From the NCBI GenBank assembly GCA_958510875.1, contig OY294068.1, positions 16,531,282 to 16,595,281 on the forward strand: 64,000 bases of DNA. Reading direction: 5' to 3'. The stretch's first letter is position 1; the number at the start of each line of letters is the position of its first letter. This DNA is from Endomychus coccineus. Taxonomy: Eukaryota > Arthropoda > Insecta > Coleoptera > Endomychidae. Below, one piece after another: positions 22,291-34,794 of the stretch. The notes under the pieces were generated by a model. That model saw nothing but the letters and a program-made list of their open reading frames with translations. It made no database searches and was not told the origin of the DNA. The position numbers and the translations under genes are program-made.

Positions 22291-23310
22291 TGATGACTTA
22301 CAACTTTCCGATTTAATCAAGCAACATTTGTTTCATGACTGTACTCCTATTTGTTTCGATTTCATAATATTGTCTGTCATACCGCCAAGTGTAAGAATTT
22401 TATATGTAATATCTAACAATTCACTTTCAAAATTTTTTCACCAGTGATCTTAATATCCTCACCACATTCTAAATCAGCAATAATTGTTATTGCGAATGCT
22501 TGATCCAATATTTGTGTCAATCTTTAGATGAAGCAAGACAAAATCAAACACCCCTAAATGTCTGTCCAACTATCGCACCTGTTTGAATGAATTTTAATAT
22601 ACGCGTTTGTCATTTTTCTCCAGGATTCATGACAGCGACCTGGGTGACTAGAATATAAGCGTAATTCACGTTTCAAAATCTGTTACTCATCGTGAAATTT
22701 ACGAAATACTAGAATGTGCTGGACATGTTTCCCATCTGAGATATTTTTTCTGTTATCGCTCGTCTGTATCGAGTTATAGGTTCTCGAGTGAAGCTAATTC
22801 TATATTGCGATGAGCTCAATAAGATGCAAATGTTCGAGTGGGACTTATGAATGCCAATTATGAATGGATATTTGAATATCTGAGTGAAATTGCTGAAAAC
22901 ACAATCTGCGTTTGGTGTAACAAACTTAATAATACAGTTATAATGCTATTCTGGCATACTAATGCAAAATAAATAATTTTCTGTTGAAGAACATTGGATT
23001 TTGAATGCAAATTAGTTTTATAAACTTCCACCAATCTCTTTTCTAGTTATATTCTACTACTTCGCGGACAAACCCATAAATGAATAATTTAAAATTATCT
23101 TTTTTCTCGTTACTTATTTAATAGAATATCCAATTCTAGAATATACGGATTCAATTTTGATTATACCAGAAGACGTTACTATTATCATACAGATGCGTCG
23201 TGAAACCAATCCGAAGGCCAAGAAAATTTATTAGTACATTAATTTTCTGATATTCATTCTTATTCCTTAAGGTTCTTGTTTTTCCTGATTCATTGCTACA
23301 TTTTTCGAAG
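22291..23310. other. Unassigned AT-rich stretch
   Basis: No frame, repeat or RNA gene that I can support lies here. Confidence 0.5.
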
Positions 23311-23318
23311 AAAGATGC

Positions 23319-23885
23319 TTGTCATGTTTCAAATCTACTCTACGCCGAAAGGTGAGCCTACGCTACGAACATTTTGTCTTTCGCTCAAGCCGATCAATAG
23401 CGCGAGCCACATCGTTTAGTTACACAAGCTCGATTTTTCAGCTCTGCCAAACTCAAACTCTCAAACCTCTTGTAGGTAATCTCAACAGTTTTATTGTAAA
23501 TTTCTTTCATTTCGTTGAAAAACTCAAAATGCTTAAAGTTGACCCAGGCGATTTGGTCGTCAGCCTCGACGTCAAATCGCTCTTTACCAATGTTCCCGTT
23601 CTAGATACCCTTTCCATAATTCCTCAACTGTTACCTGCCAAAAACATGTCAATGAACTTACTACCGTTAACTGATTTTTGTCTACTCTCACATATTTTCT
23701 CTACGATGGCAAGTTTCACGACCAGTCCTCAGAATCTGCCATGGATTCCCCACTTCCTCCGGTTATAGCTAAAATCTTCATGGGAATTTTTGAGCAAGAT
23801 GCTATTGACTCACCTATTCTCAACCCGAAATGTTGGTTTAGATATGTCGACGACTATATGGCGAAAACGTGTTTCCTTTCATTTT
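23319..23885 (+). pseudogene. Penelope-like reverse transcriptase fragment with YVDD
   Basis: Two overlapping plus-strand frames encode the core of a PLE reverse transcriptase. The first (to 23768) has KPLVGNLNSFIVNF and LVVSLDVKSLFTNVPVLDTL, the motif A region. After a frame change, 23678-23890 has YFLYDGKFHDQ, AMDSPLPPVIAKIFM, a variant of AMGSPLSPVIANIFM, and FRYVDDYM with the catalytic aspartates. The copy stops abruptly at about 23870 where a different non-LTR 3' end begins. The sequence style differs from 19690-21325, so at least two PLE lineages are present. Confidence 0.82.
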
Positions 23886-23889
23886 CATA

Positions 23890-24334
23890 ATAAAAGTTTA
23901 TTTTGGAATTTTTCTACAGTGTAGTGTTCATTTGTAATATGATTTCCAACAAGTAAAGACAAGTTAGATCTCAAAATACAAATGATATCAAATATAGTTC
24001 AGATTACTTAGCTCCAAAAATGTTCAACACCTTACCGCAGAACATAATCGAAATTAAAAATGGAAAGCTATTCAAGAAATACCTCAAGCAATTTATATTT
24101 CAGATTGAGAGGAAGAAAATCCATTCCATCATTGAAAGTTAAATTATTGTTAAATTATTATACTCGCTTCTTAATATTGTTATTACTTTATTGTTATTAT
24201 TATATTATGTCAAAAAACACCAACAAAATTTTACTTAGGTGGATATCTCCCTTGTTTATTGTATTATCAACTGTTGTATTCTGCTTTCTCTATCTTTATG
24301 CAATAAACCTAGTCTAATCTAATCTAATCTAATG
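23890..24334 (+). mobile_element. 3' end of a non-LTR retrotransposon with a (CTAAT)n tail
   Basis: A short plus-strand frame ending at 24142 reads YSSDYLAPKMFNTLPQNI and then GKLFKKYLKQFIFQ. This is the typical last segment of CR1/Jockey-type reverse transcriptase proteins (LAPKLFNSLP...FKK-LK). A roughly 190-bp AT-rich untranslated region follows, with AATAAA near 24301 and a TAATC repeat of about four units to 24334. The element is strongly 5'-truncated. Confidence 0.72.
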
Positions 24335-25340
24335 TGAGGTCGTTAATACAGAAAACACATTCAATTCGTATGTGGTATTATCATATATCATCAATTTTAG
24401 CTGAATATCTTCAGCTAACATAATTCCAATATAGAGCTGCCAGTTGAAGAAATTTGCATGTTTTCGACTTTCAGAACTCAAGTCAAAGTAATTCAATGTA
24501 GGCACGACTTCACCAAGAAATTGAACAGCTTTATTATCGAAACTTTGACCAGTTTAATTCTACAAATTTCCCTCTCACTACAATCGTAAATTATATCAAA
24601 TCTAGAAGGTTATGTAAAAGGAAGTAAGCCCAAATCGAATCATCAATAATGATCCGGACGCGGACTAGATATCGGCTGATTCTGCAGGTCACACTCCGGT
24701 GGATCATCGAATCGACTTCTAAGCAGAATGATGAAACGAACCCTTGAATTCATCACAGAACTCATTAGTTAAATATAGTTTCCAGTAATATCCACTACAT
24801 TCCAATTTTCCGAGAATTCTACCACGCAAATATTAATTTTAGAATATGAACGTCAAACATTAGAATAATGATCAGAATAATGACCTTCCTGTTTGTGATA
24901 ATGTATGGCTTTTATTCTATGTTACATAATATCATGAAATCGTAATTATACCTTCGTTCTATATTACTTGGTGGTTATCATGGTCATGAACAACACCCAA
25001 TTTGATATAATTGCTTCATCAATACCGTACAGACAAAAAGCCTGAAACTCTCACAATATTAATACATTTTATGCACGAACGGTATTCACCCTAATATTTT
25101 GTTTACGTGAAATTTGCTACAAGTTATTATAAAGATCGGAAACATTATTGCCACGATATATGATACAGTAACAGGCAAACTAATCTCGAATATTTATGAG
25201 GACTATAATTCTCAGAATAATTTGAGTGATTAAATATTCAAATTTCGCAGTTCTGGTGCGTTAAAGTTTGTGGGCAAGCACATTTGGGAGGGATCGTTTG
25301 ATCACTAAAAGAAGTAGATATTTTATTCCTTGGAAAAAAA
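24335..25340. other. Unassigned AT-rich stretch
   Basis: I see no supportable gene or repeat. Confidence 0.5.
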
Positions 25341-26070
25341 CGGCCATAGGGAATTCCACATGTCGTTCTCAAAGAATGTGCGCCTGAATTAACACCAGTT
25401 TTCTACAGGCTGCTTACCCTTTCACATGAACTTGGTGTGCCAACCATTTCCAAAAAAAGGAAGGAATACCCTTCCTAATAATTATAGACCTATTGCCCTA
25501 TTATCTGTGATGTGTAAAGTGATGGAGAAAGCAATCAACATCAAGCTCATCCAATATTTAGAGAGCTCCAAAATCTTGAATGACCAGCTTTCATCAGCAG
25601 AGATCAACAGGAGACCTCCTTGCCAACGTCGCACATGTATGACAGAAGTCTATTGAAAAACATGGGGAATCTCTTGCTGTAGCATTGTATACCTCCGAAG
25701 CAGTTGACCGAGTCTGGCACCTAAGCCTTCTTAGGAAACTTCCGTCATATGGTTTGCCGTAACGTCAGGTACAATGTTATTCCACAGGGATCTGTCTTGG
25801 CCCAAACTTTGTTTCTGCTCCATGTAAACCTTCTGCTGAGAATGAACACCTGTCCCATTCACAGCTTCGCAGATGTTGGTAAATTTCATACCATTTTCTG
25901 ATCTACAGACTCTTTATCATCAAATGAAGCCGGAGTAGCGACACAGAGACATTTCGACGCATCTAGTAGAGTTTAATGCAACCAAAACTCGAGCTTGCGT
26001 CTTCTGTAGGAAGGCGGGACCCACAATCCCTAATATGATGATGAAAAGTACAACTATTCCTTTGAGATCT
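25340..26070 (+). pseudogene. Jockey-like reverse transcriptase fragment, plus strand
   Basis: This is the same family as 5430-6520. In order it shows GIPHVVLKECAPELTPVFY, PKKGRNTLPNNYRPIALLSVMCKVMEK (finger motif), then in another frame ESLAVALYTSEAVDRVWH, a decayed LDISKAFDRVWH with the catalytic D region damaged. Further frames cover the GVPQGSVL and ADD regions in broken form. It ends with EFNATKTRACVFCRK and GPTIPNMMM. Multiple frameshifts; not functional. Comparison with the minus-strand copies gives a family consensus covering most of the reverse transcriptase. Confidence 0.75.
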
Positions 26071-26390
26071 CCCTATATCATCAGTTTTGGGATCAACAAT
26101 TCCAGGGAGAATATAAAATAACAATAATCAGATAAACTTCCTGTCATATATTCTTCCCAATAATATATCCGATAAGCGTTTTTAATAAATATGCCAATCG
26201 TAGTCCAGATAACAAAGTCAGACCAACTTCTTCCTGTGATATTGAATATTTCCTGAATTTGATAAAAATCATGCCTGTGATATTCTAATGATTTTCCAGT
26301 AATTTTTCATTAGAAAATCAGTATTTCAGTGTCTTTTCCCTATATCATCAGTTTTGGGATCAACTATTTCAGGGAGAATATATAATTATA
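26071..26390 (+). repeat. Direct repeat pair of about 45 bp, 267 bp apart
   Basis: 'ccctatatcatcagttttg' and its continuation start at 26071 and again at 26338, with a few mismatches over about 45 bp ending in 'cagggagaatata'. The first copy adjoins the end of the Jockey-like fragment. The unit between has no recognised content. It may be a local duplication. Confidence 0.6.
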
Positions 26391-29204
26391 GCCCTCTCTA
26401 ATTTTTCTACGGATATTTCCATTGAAAAGTGAAATCTCTTCTGTTGTTCCACCACGAGATATTCCACCAGATAAGTGTACTAGACGAGATCAAACTAGTC
26501 ACTCCTTCTTCGTCAAGTCCTAGACCTTCCGAACTTCTTCCTACCAGACTTATTTTTTCTATTGTGGAACTCTTCACTTAGTGGAGTCCCCCTCTATGGC
26601 AATTACCTCCAAACTTTCAACAAAAATTCCTCTCTCAACATTCCACAGCTGACTCACACGATATTCTTCGAACATTATAGGTTTCCCTGTTGTGTAGACA
26701 AAGTATAAAAAAATGTATTCAATCTAGTGTCAGATTTGCACACGGTTTCATTCATAAGTCGCGTTTATTTTGATTTCATTCAGAAACGTGCATATTTTAT
26801 GTCAACAAAAGATATCGGAACAGATGCAACCATAAAAACTGCACAAAATTGAGGAACTGGTGGACCATCATGAGCGCGAAATGAGTAAAAAAGGATCGGC
26901 TGGAGCTGGTGTAGGTGACTTGACCAGTACCTCGATTGATATAAAAGAACGCCTCGCAAGCGTTGAATTGAATTACAGTCAGTGAGATAGTGCTAAAAGA
27001 CAGCCAGAGCGATCATTTCAGAAACAACCAGTTGTGCCACCAAAAGTAAGTGACTATTTGTTCGCAAGGCTATAATAAGGAAAATAGCCTGTTTGGACCG
27101 CTTTCTTAGCAATTATTGTTTCTGAGCTTCCTTGTACTTCCTCCGGGTCGGGATAATTTATTGTATAGAGAATCAAATATTTATTCATGTTCTAGCTATT
27201 AATAAACTTCTTATTGAGAAATTCCGTGTTTGCCTAACATACCTAACTTTCTGCAACATCAATCAAGTGGTCAAGAAGTCACCAAGTATTAATTGCAATT
27301 AAACCTTCAATTCTATTACTATTCAGTCTGCCCTATTGACCCCTGGTTACTTACTTACTCCATTAAGACTACCCTGGGACAAGGCTATCCATAGATAGCA
27401 CAATGATATCATTCGTGGTAAGAGCCCTAGCAGAAGCCCTCAACGAGGTGTAAACCTTGACAAAAATCTGGCGCCTGAAAAACCAACATATAAGTCAATT
27501 AGATTCAGATCTGGTAGACTTGAAGGAGTGTTGAAGCCGTCGTAAGTAAAAATCACCAAAAAGTAACAAAGTACCTTACATTACATATCGCTTCATTAAT
27601 TTATGTTTCGTTATATTAGAAATTTTCAAATCAATGATTTCAGAAGCACCAAAGGGATAAGTTTTGAACATTGATGTGCTTTTGGATATATTCATGGGGT
27701 AGTTTTTTATGAATTTCATGAAAATAGTGACTTCATCTTTGTTCTGAGGGCCAAGTGTGCAAAATTTCACCGAGATCGGAATTGAGCTGTAGATTTGTAT
27801 GGGAAAAAAAACTTCTTTATATATTTGAATGAATGGAAAAATATTATTAATTACTTTTATTTTGAGATAGTATTAGGGGACATATGAGAGAAGAATTATT
27901 CAACGGGTATTTTACCACATTCCAGAAGTGAAATGAATTAAGTACTTAATGAACAACCGATCCAGTTCGAGATATCTATCATCTTGTCTGTGGAGAAATG
28001 TGGATGTGGGAATACTATCTATATAATCATTGTGGTGATAACATCAAATATTTACGTCAGGAATCTGTGATTATTGCATGATGTAGCTTAAAGGCACGAT
28101 CACCATCAATGTTTAATAATTTATTATAACCCCTTTATCAACATTATGGAAATATAGAATATAGAGCTCAATATTAGCATAGACTACTTACACGGATCTA
28201 ATATTTTACAGGCATGTAATTTGGTTTACATCCGATAATAAATGCCAGACGCCGTATTACATGATAGGTACCTACCTATATAAAGCGGTAGTAGCTGGAA
28301 AGAAAATAGAATCATAAACATTTAAAGGTCGTAGAGAATAAGTTAGAGTTTCAGCATTTTGATTTTAGAACACTACGTGCATGACCAAGTTTGCTAACTT
28401 GAAAGACATCTATGCATTATTTATTGGTATGTTGGTAGCAGTCGCCCTTTCAGGATTGCTTCCGTTAAAAGTGACACGTGCTTAAAACGAGCGAGCTCAT
28501 AGCGTTTCAGACAACTAACTGCATTTTTGATTTGCTTGATACGACATGTATGGTTCTTTGTCTGATTCGGAATATTGAACGATAGCTCAACCTTAATTCG
28601 AGCGTTGGATTTGATGAACTGGATATGAATGCCATTCTTCATAATGCATTCATGTTATTAAATTGGAAAATTCATTTCGAAATGAAAGAAATATTTTTAT
28701 AGATATCGCGAATCACTGTCTGTGTTATTTTGATCTCAGGATGAATGTGATAATTGTTTTAACGCAGAATAATTGCCGTATCACTAGTGAAGACATGTTT
28801 TGGGTGCAACGTAGATTTGTAGGGCAACAACTGTTCAAGCAGCGTTTGAGTATACTGACCTAAAATTGCAAAAAAAAACCTGAAAAGAACATGTTGCTCA
28901 TTGTGTGTTTCCTGATGAGATTTTCTTGAAATTTTGGAAACTGCCCCTCGATGCCTCCGTATAACGGTTCCCCAATTTTGATTTGGTCGAAATCAACTAG
29001 TTTTCTATTCTGATCTTGATCTGAATTGCTCTTGTTAAAACCCTTTTCGTTACAGGCTTATGGGTATTATTATCTCTTGTCCTGTCCACAGTTTGGAGCC
29101 AGCGGTGGAATGTTGAGAGAGATAGGCATTCGAATTTTTCTTCTAGGGTTGGAGGTTATAGGCATAGAAATATCTATAGAAAAAAGAGAGATCGCTCACT
29201 TTTC
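26391..29204. other. Unassigned stretch; possible gag-like scrap near 26840-27060
   Basis: The only coding hint is a plus-strand frame around 26850-27000 that reads KIEELVDHHEREMSKKGSAGAG, then LTSTSIDIKERLASVELNYSQ and a stop. Its charged helical style resembles LTR-retrotransposon gag proteins, but I cannot name a family and no LTR pair was found. The rest (27100-29204) is AT-rich without supportable features. Confidence 0.35.
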
Positions 29205-29385
29205 TATGATGTTCTAGAGAGGTCAATGAACTCGTACGTATGACATCATCAATCAGACGTATAGCTCTTTTCTGGATAGAATCCCGAAGCTTCAACAAAC
29301 CGCACTCCAAGCATGTGAACAGCACTCCAGAACAGGTCAAATGTTTACTTTGTAGATTATGGGGAGCTGCTGGGTTGTAAAGTAG
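29205..29385 (-). pseudogene. Jockey-like reverse transcriptase C-terminal fragment
   Basis: The minus-strand frame at 29143-29340 reads SIQKRAIRLIDDVIRTSSLTSLEHHRKVSDLSFFYRYFY, the C-terminal part of the family seen at 5430-6520. The nucleotide sequence 'ctagagaggtcaatgaactc' is shared with 5460. Only this terminal slice is present. Confidence 0.75.
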
Positions 29386-32149
29386 TTAAAGCTGTTCTCC
29401 CTTTTAGCTCAGATGATAACACTGTGTGCTGAAAATATGTCAGCAATAGTGGATAATAAAAACATTCATTGTTCATTTATAGGCCAGTATTAATAGGAGA
29501 AAATATTAGAAAAAAAAAATAATTCGTTACAGCAATCTGACAGCGGGTTATTGTAGAACAAGATATTATAAGAGGGAGAAAAATAAATAGAACCAACAGC
29601 TGCTATCCGGGGTGGAATGGGGTTGGTTTTTAGGGGTTGAAAACAGTTTTTCGCTATTTCTGGCTAAACAGTGTATCCTATCAAAAAAAGTTGGATATAA
29701 AAGTTGTAGGGAATAAAAAGATCTACAACTTTTGTACACACCATTTTTACCCTCACCTCAAAATTTTTCGAAAAAAATGCGAAAAGCCGATTTTTGGTTC
29801 TTAATTTTTTTCTGACAAGAATAACTTTATGAAGCTCAAACCATGGCAAAAGATACCTCTATTCATTGCGAAAAGGCAGTCATTTTTTCGGAGGGATATG
29901 TTCAGGTTGTTGTTAAATTTGATTAAAAAAAAATCTAATTTTTAATTGCGATTCCTCTTGGAACTACGCCACCTACGGAGTTCTGTTCCGACTCTCTTGC
30001 TCGTTGTTACCTCTATTTTCGATAAAATAGAGGTGTACTGCAACGGAAAAAATGGCGGGAAAATTGAAAAAACTGAAAAATTCGCTTTTTTCTTGGTAAT
30101 TTGCATATTTATCGTTGAATAATTGTTATTAATGAACAAAATTATTTAAATTTTCCATGTTTATGGAAACTATAATATTATTTCTTCAATTATTGCATAG
30201 ATCGAGTTTTGATATGATGTCATGCATATCTAAGACAGCAAATTATTTCTGCTATATTCGTATCTTCGTTAGTGTAAATTAGTGGTTTTACTTCCATAAC
30301 TTTATAACTTAAAAATGAATTTACACATTCTTAATGCCGGAACTATTCAATATTCCTTAAAATTTGTCCACCGAATTCAATGCTGTAAGGTAGTTGTGAT
30401 ACAAAGTATTCAGCTCAGAGTACATAAGTTCAAAATGTTACGTTATATTCGTGCAACGCAAATTCATTATTGAACATTTCTATGTTCTATAAATCATCCC
30501 TGTAAGCTTATGACTGAAATATAAGTTCTCGGTAGAGCGTTATGAAGTATTCGAATCCTGTCGCTTCGCCAATCTATATAAATACGTGTCACAATAGCGG
30601 AGTAATAGTTCGCCGAAATTGTTATATCCTGTCTGGGGAATTATGTAACATCTCATCTTTCCTGACACAGGAAAATCTTTGTATCAGCGATGTATAATGG
30701 GAAATATCAATTTTGATTCTATCAAATTCACTTCTGTGAATAATAGTAATTTTAGTATATATATGGTAATAGAGATTACATTATCTAACGGGTTTTATTG
30801 TTCAAAGGTAGCCTAAACATTTCTGAATTGCTTGAAGTCGCTAGGGAAGAAAGTGTATTGTTTCCTCCAGCGGATTAATGATGCCTGACCCGAAATGTGG
30901 GGAACTAAAATCAAGTGGAGGTAACAATACACTCTTCTACAGTGTAACAGATTTTAATTTTTTGAGAGAAATCTGCTAATACTATTAGTATTATTGCCGG
31001 AGAAGAAAACAGCAATAAGAAAGCTGACTATTCAGGTAATATAACAGATAAATTTAGATGGGGAAGTAACAAAGAGAATGACTTTTCAGGTAGAGTTCAA
31101 CGTATGGTTAATAATTGTACAAGCTGTAACATAACTATAAATGTACAAAAATAGTTATAATAAACGTTCCATATGTATAATAATATATTCAATAAATGTT
31201 CTTGATGTGAGTTGGCTGTTTGCATGATTTACTGTCTAAAATGTATATAAAAAAACTGGTAGGGACCGATTTTAACGGCCTAGGTCAAACAATTTCAGGA
31301 AAGTTCGTTGCTTAGTAACGGACCAAAATACTAGATTGGCGTATTTTGGAATCTGAAGTTGCTCCGAGAAAGTAGGCATTCTTGAGCGATTTCAGAAAAG
31401 CGTTATTTGCGAAAGACGTCGCACAAAAAATCATTTACGTAAGGCAGATTGCTCAATTTCTATTAAGGCATCCTATATAGAACTTGAAATAGTTCGTCAT
31501 AGAAACAATACCTCATCATGAAATAATTAATTTCAACATAACTTTGATCTTAAACCTTATTTGTTCTGAAATTTAATTAATCTATATTGATGCACGGAAT
31601 ATAGTATGAATTGAAATAAAGTTCAATTATTCACTTATTTCGAAAGTTACAAACTGAGAAATCAGAAATCAACACTCGAAAAACAATTCCGAGTGGAGAA
31701 CAAACAAGTGTGTTAATTTAGTAAAATGTCAACAGGTTCAAACTTCTATATTTGTCGGAATTGTTTCTGCTGTTAATTGCAAAGCAATCCAATCATGCAT
31801 ATGATTACGAAATGTCGTGTTTAAACAATTCGCTTTGGTATTCTCATTGCACCAAAATTGGATAGACTGACGTGGTGCATTTCCATGGAGTCCAGAAATC
31901 AGGAATGAGCTTCTGGCAAATAACGAGATCGTTCGTGTTTGCATCAAATCGAACAATTCCACCAGAGTTGTCTGAAGTTGTTTTTAAATGGTAAAACGTG
32001 AATTAAAGGGTAACGATTGAAAACGAGGCATTGTCATCGAGTCGAGTCATTTCTAAAAACACTCTATAAGTAGATTGGAAAAATACATCAAAATTATATC
32101 AATCGATCCTGATTGATACAAAACTAGGTCACACTAACACATATGCTTA
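29386..32149. other. Unassigned stretch with small hairpins
   Basis: Bases 29590-30140 look like a non-coding repeat: runs of A/T, a 'ctacaacttttgtacac' segment, and an 11-bp perfect stem with a 4-base loop at 30009-30034 (ACCTCTATTTT / AAAATAGAGGT). A longer imperfect hairpin has arms 30848-30869 and 30916-30937. The frame at 31738-31962 on the minus strand has no domain I can identify. Confidence 0.45.
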
Positions 32150-33005
32150 TGACCATCATCAGATAACGCATTATGTCTAAAACGGGATTTCTTAAGACTA
32201 ATTGGATCTACAAAAAGCGTCCTTATCGCACCAATTTCAATTGAAAATGCTCACTTCGCAGAAACCACGGTCGTATATACAGGTCTGAAATTTCGAGGCC
32301 GTTTCCTATGTGAGAAGTGAGTCCGCTAAGCGTCATCTGTTGCGTAGTACCAAAAGGGTGGCGCATTAGTCGAAAGATGTTCTCTGGCACGTATACGACC
32401 GTGTTCTCTGGCAACTGTCATTGTTGACTTTTAAACACGAGGAATACAGGCGTTTTTAGAAAAAAATGACGAAATCGTGAATTGTGCCGAAATGCAAAAC
32501 GGGGTACAAAAACGTGAAGCAAAACACTTTTGTGCGTCACGAGAAAAATTATTTTACTTAAAATGTGTGGTTATTATCAATCAATCTTTGTATTGTTGGG
32601 CTTGAAATTTGAACGATATGGGGCCTGATCCTGACAACATACTTCGATCCATGCGCCAGCTGGTGGCTGATTGAGGGACTACGAGTTTGGCGACATGTAA
32701 GAGACTCATGTCAAACATAGAGATTCCAGACCTGTATATACGACCGTGGCCGAAACGAACAGAAACACGAATAATCGAAATTGTAACACAATGTTTTAAG
32801 TATATGAATATGTATCAAGAATTCACTGCTTAGCAATTTTATTATAATAGACGAACTGATCTGTATATGACTGAGACCAAAAAATATAACGTTGATGGAG
32901 TTGAAATTGGTGCGATAACGGCGCTCTGTACTGATACAATTAGTTTCACGAAATCCCGTCTTAGACATAATGCGTCCTCTGATGATGGTCGTGAGAAGGA
33001 AACGT
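32150..33005. mobile_element. Long inverted repeat (about 850 bp), possible P/THAP-type non-autonomous element
   Basis: 32150-32245 pairs with 32885-33000 (shared 'gcattatgtctaa-acggga' and 'gcaccaatttcaa'). Further in, 32264-32288 pairs with 32726-32750 (CCACGGTCGTATATACAGG). The right arm has about 120 bp not present in the left. The centre holds a plus-strand scrap at 32484-32565 reading VPKCKTGYKNVKQNTFVRHEK. This resembles the start of a THAP zinc-binding domain, with a stop where the first cysteine would be. THAP domains are typical of P-element transposases. Class assignment is tentative; the fold-back structure is directly visible. Confidence 0.55.
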
Positions 33006-33119
33006 AAGAAAAGTATAAAATAATAATCATATGCTTCATAGGCAGAGTGACAGTCTCTTCCTGACCTAGTTGGAATATAGAAGACAGGAGCATCTACCGC
33101 TTAGTTCCTCTCTGAAAAA

Positions 33120-33620
33120 CTCCAGTTGAGGGCTCTCGGATTCCTGTGAAACTCATCTGGGTTGTGTCTGTGGTCTAAAAGAGAGACACATTTGTAGACA
33201 CATTCCATCATCGGACTTAACACATGATTGCTAGAGCTAAGAATTAGGTCAATTACTTCCCGCTTGCATGGGATGAAGTAGGCGTTGATCCTCCAGATAA
33301 GTGGATATGAGGAACTCTAGTAGCACCGTTCCTCTCGAATTGACGTCCGAGCTCTAGCACACTGATGTGGGAGTGGGAGTTGAAGTTGCTGTTCCTGTCC
33401 CACACAACGTCTAACTAGTTCGACCACTTCCACAGGTGGAGTATTGTTGGCGCCAAAGGAGAAGTATGCGGAATAAACTACCACTTTCTCAATGACTCAT
33501 TCCACCAGATGCCACATCCTAGCCGTGTCCAGATCCCTTTGATAGAAATCGTACATCGAAAAGACATCGACCCTCGTCGTGAAGATGCCTGCTCTCGGTA
33601 CCTTTTCAGAGGTATTGAAA
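33120..33620 (-). pseudogene. Non-LTR retrotransposon endonuclease domain relic
   Basis: Frames on the minus strand give PRAGIFTTRVDVFSMYDFYQRDLDTARMW, then KVVVYSAYFSFGANNTPP. After shifts come WDRNSNFNSHSHISVLELG and KREVIDLILSSSNH, and finally a DHRH near LLDHRHNPDEF. The series matches the apurinic-type endonuclease of R1/Loa/Outcast-like elements: RA-I-T, S-Y-P, D-N-H, E-VID-TL and SDHR-I. It lacks an open frame longer than about 40 codons. It may belong with the RNase H-bearing fragments elsewhere in the window. Confidence 0.6.
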
Positions 33621-34519
33621 GTAGAGTCGAACATGAGCACATTGTTAACTAATACGATCATTCCGGTACATGATAGAAGACTTCATATCGAAACTCAGCC
33701 CATCGTAACAACAGTACTTTCACCTTAATTGAGTATGTCTCCAGCTCTCCAGTCATTCTAGATGTTTGACAGACAAGAGCACAACACTCAGTGGAGGAAT
33801 ATAAATCAATTGCGCACTCCTGAATTGGAACATCACATTTTGTTACGACGATAAGTTTACAGCATACATTTTATTTCTTATGGAGAGTTGAAAACATGCA
33901 ATTAATATTAGGCGTGACGTTTAGTATACTTATCTAATAGTCTCTCTTGCTTTTGACATGTAATTAATGAAAAATTTCCTGGTGTCTAAAAGTTAATCTC
34001 AATTTCTATCCTTCCAAGTATTTTCGAACACTTTTAATTACAAAATAGGAAAAAACTAGTTAGGGGAGCTTTCAAAGCGGATACATAATCTGACGGTTTG
34101 CGAAAAGTTGAATCAGTATCATCCACAAGAGCCCGAAGTCAGTGGCATGGAAGATTAGTTGCAGTTGAAACACCGAACAACAAGAAAAGTTTGATGAAAC
34201 ATTCGTCATTTGCATGAGCATGAGCTCTTTAATTAATAATATTCCAATTTGCGTGTCCATAAGAAGTTCAATCAATTTTTTAGTGGGAGCATTGTTCAAA
34301 ATTATCGTGCTCTAGAGCGAACAGAGCTGAACTTAACAGACATCAATTCGTCAGTTCGTTACATCATAGATGAAATAATCTACAAACTCCTGATTTTTAT
34401 TCAATATAGCATATTAGGTTATATAAATCATCACTTAATTCTAAGCCACCTCCATTTTGTTTTTGAAATCTACAACAACCTCCGGATGTTCTAGGTGCAG
34501 TTTTTCGAGATGATCGCCA
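33621..34519. other. Unassigned stretch
   Basis: No feature can be supported. The overlapping frames at 34072-34299 and 34249-34494 have no recognisable domain. Confidence 0.45.
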
Positions 34520-34770
34520 TTGAACCATAGGCGGGATTCGAATCCACATCCTTCATTTATCAATTACACCACTTTGGTCCCGTCAAGATCTTCTATTTTT
34601 GCAAATATGAACCTCTGATAGTAGATCATTGATGAATATAATACGATTGATGATAATTCAACATAGGATTATCAAGATGAATTAACTTAAAATATTAAAC
34701 CATAGGCGGGATTCGAACCCACATTCCTGCATGTCTAGTTCATAGTTTTAACAATTACTCCAATTTGGTC
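34520..34770 (-). repeat. Two tRNA-like sequences (tRNA-derived SINE or pseudo-tRNA pair)
   Basis: On the minus strand, 34690-34765 and 34522-34585 each carry a GGTTCGAATCCCGCC-like B box (T arm GTGGG-TTCGAAT-CCCGC in the first) and a TGG-GTAATTG A-box-like segment. Neither folds into a full cloverleaf: the acceptor ends pair poorly and the second copy is too short. The two are direct copies about 160 bp apart, suggesting a tRNA-derived SINE duplicated in tandem. Internal boxes could drive RNA polymerase III transcription if intact. Confidence 0.5.
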
Positions 34771-34794
34771 CTTTCAAAGCCTATATTTTCATAA

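Noticed and set aside
26840..27060. Retrotransposon gag gene
   Set aside because: About 50 charged codons without a zinc knuckle, LTR or pol; the family could not be named.
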